Shown here: positions 61,001-64,000 of the stretch, one piece after another
How the letters are laid out: each line of letters starts with the position of its first letter
How positions within the stretch are numbered: position 1 is the first letter of the stretch
Assembly: GCA_023614405.1 (NCBI GenBank)
Contig: CM042688.1
Span: 380,109,331 to 380,173,330 of the forward strand
Source: Avena insularis
Taxonomy: Eukaryota > Streptophyta > Magnoliopsida > Poales > Poaceae
Direction: 5' to 3'
DNA: 64,000 bases
Notes under the pieces: generated by a model
The model's database searches: none
What the model saw: only the letters and a program-made list of their open reading frames with translations
Told to the model about the DNA's origin: nothing
Translations under genes and position numbers: made by a program

Positions 61001-64000
61001 CATGTGTGTTCCTGTGCTAAACCACATGGATCCACTAGTGTCATTGCACGTGTCTTCTTTTTTCCTAAACCACCAACAGAGTCATTGCATGTGTGTTCTT
61101 TTTCCTAATCCACCACTAGAGTCATTGCATGTGTGTTCCTTTCCTAAACCACATTGATCCACCAGAGTCATTGCATGTGTCTTCCTTTCCGAAAGCACCA
61201 ATAGAGTCATTACATGCGTGTTCTTTTCCTGAACCACCAATAGAGTCATTGCATGTGTCTTACTTTCCTAAACCACCACTAGAGTCATTGCATGTGTGTT
61301 CTTTTCCTAAACCACCATTAGAGTCATTACATGTGTGTTTTATCTAACCCGCCACAAGTGTCATTGCATGTGTATTCCTTTCCTAAACCACATTGATCCC
61401 CCAGAGTCATTGCATGTGTGTTCCTTTCCTAAACTACAACTAGAATCATTGCATGTGTGTTCCTTTCCTAAACCTCCACCAGAGTCATTGCATGTGTCTT
61501 CCTTTCCAAAACCACCACTAGAGTCATTGCACGTGTGTTCTTTTCCTAAACTACCACCAGAGTCATTGCATGTGTGTTCTTTTGCTAAACCACCACCAGA
61601 GTCATTGCATGTGTCTACATTTCCTAAACCACCACAAGATTCATTGCATCTATGCTATTTTCCTAAACCACCACAATAGTCATTGCATGTGTATTCCTTT
61701 CCTAAACCACCACCAGAGTTATTGCATGTGTGTTCCTTTCCTAAACCACATGGATGTCATTGCATGTGTCCTCCTTTCCTTAACCACCACTAGATTCATT
61801 GCATATGTGTTCCTTTCCTAAACCACATTGATCCACAGAGTCATTGCATGTGTGTTCATGTGCTAAACCAAAGGATCCACCAGGGTCATTGCATGTGTCT
61901 TCGTTTAATAAACAACCACCAGAGTCATTGCATGTGTGTTCATTTCCTAATCCACCACTAGAGTCATTGCATGTGTGTTCCTTTCCTAAACCACATTGAT
62001 CCACCAGAGTCATTGCATGTTTGTTCCTTTCCTAAACCACCACTAGAGTCATTACATGTGTGTTCTTTTCCTAAAACACGACTAGAGTCAGTACATGTGT
62101 GTTCTTTTCCCAAACCACCACGAGTGCCATTGCATGTGTCTTCCTTTCCTAAACCACATTGATCCACCGAAGTCATTGCATGTGTCTTCCTTTCATAAAC
62201 CACCACTAGAGTCATTGCATGTGTGTTCGTTTCCAAAACCACAACCAGAGTCATTGCATGTGTGTTCTTTTCCTAAACCACCACCAGAGTCATTCCATGT
62301 ATCTTCCTTTCATAAACCACGGTAGAGTCATTGCATGTGCCTTCTTTTCCTAAACCACCACTAGAGTCATTGCATGTGTCTTACTTTCCTAAACCAGATG
62401 GATCCACCAATGTCATTGCGTGTTCTTTTCCTAAACCAGCACGAGTTATTGCATGTGTTCCTTTCCAAAATCACCAATAGATTCATTGCATGTGTTCTTT
62501 TCCTAAACCACCACGAGTCATTGCATGTGTTTTTTTCCTAAAACACCAGAGTCATTGCATGTGTCTTCATTTCCTAAACCACCACCGAGTCATTGCATCT
62601 ATGTTCTTTTCCTAAACCACCACCACAGTCATTGCATCTGTCTTCCTTTCCTAACCCACCACCAGAGTTATTGCATGTGTGGTCCTTTCATAAACCACAT
62701 GGATGTCATTGCATGTATCTTGCTTTACGAAACCACCAGTAGACTCATTGCATGGGTGTTCCTTTCCTAAACCACATGGATCCACGGGTCATTGCATGTG
62801 TATTCTGTGCTAAACCACATGGATCCACCAGTGTCATTGCGTGTCTTCTTTTTCCTAAACCACCATGAGTCATTGCATGTGTGTTCTTTTCCTAATCCAC
62901 CACTAGAGTCATTGCATTTGTGTTCTTTTCCCTAACCCACACCTGTCTCATTACATGTATCTTCCTTTCCTAAACCACCAGTAGAGTCATTGCATCTGCC
63001 TTCTTTTCCTAAACCACCACTAGAGTCATTTCATGTGTCTTCCTTTCCTAAACCACATGGATCCACCAATGTCATTGGTGTGTGTTCTTTTCCTAAACCA
63101 GCACCAGAGTTATTGCATCTGTGTTCCTTTCCAAAATCACCACTAGATTTATTGCATGTGTGTTCTTTTCCTAAACCACCACCAGAGTCATTGCATGTGT
63201 GTTTTTTATCCTAAAACACCACCAGAGTCATTGCATGTGTCTTCATTTCCTAAACCACCACCGATTCATTGCATCTATGTTCTTTTCCTAAACCACCACC
63301 ACAGTCATTGCATCATCTTCCTTTCCTAACCCACCAGAGTTATTGCATGTGTGGTCCTTTCATAAACCACATGGATGTCATTGCATGTATCTTCCTTTAC
63401 TAAACCACTAGTAGACTCATTGCATGGGTGTTCCTTTCCTAAACCACATGGATCCACCAGGGTCATTGCATGTGTGTTCCTGTGCTAAACCACATGGATC
63501 CACTAGTGTCATTGCACGTGTCTTCTTTTTTCCTAAACCACCAGAGTCATTGCATGTGTGTTCATTTTCCTAATCCACAACTAGAGTCATTGCATGTTAG
63601 TACATTTCATAAACCACATTGATCCACAAGAGACAGTGCATGTGTCATCATTTCCGAAATCACCAATAGAGTCATTACATGCGTGTTCTTTTCCTGAACC
63701 ACCAATAGAGTCATTGCATGTGTCTTACTTTCCTAAACCACCACTAGAGTCATTGCATGTGTGTTCTTTTCCTAAACCACCATTAGAGTCATTACATGTG
63801 TGTGTTATATAACCCATACAAGTGTCATTGCATGTATTCCTTTCCTAAACCATTGATCCCCAGAGTCATTGCATGTGTGTTCCTTTCCTAAACTACAACT
63901 AGAATCATTGCATGTGTGTTCCTTTCCTAAACCTCCACCAGAGTCATTGCATGTGTCTTCCTTTCCAAAACCACCACTAGAGTCATTGCACGTGTGTTCT

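Larger units (their letters stand above)
47683..64000 (+). repeat. Satellite array, block 4 (right-hand subfamily)
   Basis: 16.3 kb of the same satellite in the same orientation, running off the right edge. Clear 39-bp units are at 56701-56739 and 56740-56778, a 46-bp unit at 54361-54406 and a 38-bp unit at 59944-59981. This block differs from the left blocks: it is rich in TGTGTCTTCCTTTCCTAAAC and CCACATTGATCC, and poor in TTCATAAACCACAACTA and TTTTACTAAACC. Repeat-derived ORFs reach 231 codons (60163-60858) with 13-residue periodicity such as LHVCSFPKPPLES, but these are broken by 46-bp units and indels. No gene is supported. Confidence 0.95.

Noticed and set aside
47683..64000. CRISPR-like array
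   Set aside because: Units are continuous tandem repeats without unique spacers, and the context is plainly a plant genome.

Overview
The window looks like intergenic, heterochromatin-like DNA from a large grass genome, most likely Triticeae (wheat, Aegilops, rye or barley). The basis is the nested LTR retrotransposons, a copia LTR whose first bases resemble the BARE/Angela/WIS group, a long-LTR chromovirus, and CACTA and Mutator remnants. The species is an inference. I see no intact host gene. Every protein-coding stretch is a transposon pseudogene or a broken gene fragment.

The main feature is one long minisatellite/satellite array, always in the same orientation. It is now split into four blocks: 1-1781, 12703-16130, 19492-22790 and 47683-64000, about 24.8 kb in all and roughly 600 units by simple division. 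The commonest unit is 39 bp. A 46-bp variant carries a 7-bp insertion, a 38-bp variant also occurs, and other variants carry small internal duplications. Units are organised into higher-order repeats: a 241-bp six-unit block, a 1.68-kb period on the left, and a 3.69-kb tandem segmental duplication on the right. Because 39 is a multiple of three, the array produces many spurious 13-residue-periodic ORFs in several frames.

Three insertions break the array. (1) At 1782-12702 lies a Ty3/gypsy element with dual-RNase-H (Tat-like) features, two LTRs of about 0.8 kb and a 5-bp target duplication cut from the satellite. It has degraded gag, protease, RT and RNase H, lacks integrase, and carries a long decayed antisense, apparently intron-containing ORF. 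(2) At 16131-19491 lies a reverse-oriented copia LTR with PBS and truncated leader, abutting another LTR-like fragment. (3) At 22791-47582 lies a composite block, entered on its right side through a 100-N assembly gap. This block holds a Mutator transposase pseudogene, an F-box/DUF295-type pseudogene, and other gene fragments. A nested 12.4-kb reverse-oriented Tekay-like chromovirus sits at 28825-41204 with LTRs of about 3.9 kb. To its right are a DUF4283-like pseudogene, one end of a CACTA element and an LTR-retrotransposon remnant.

Nothing here forms an active pathway. The biological interest is the satellite itself (unit structure, higher-order organisation, possible coding register), the order of events recorded by nested insertion, and oddities in the elements: the antisense gene, an ORF upstream of gag, an in-frame gag-protease deletion, and lost catalytic residues.
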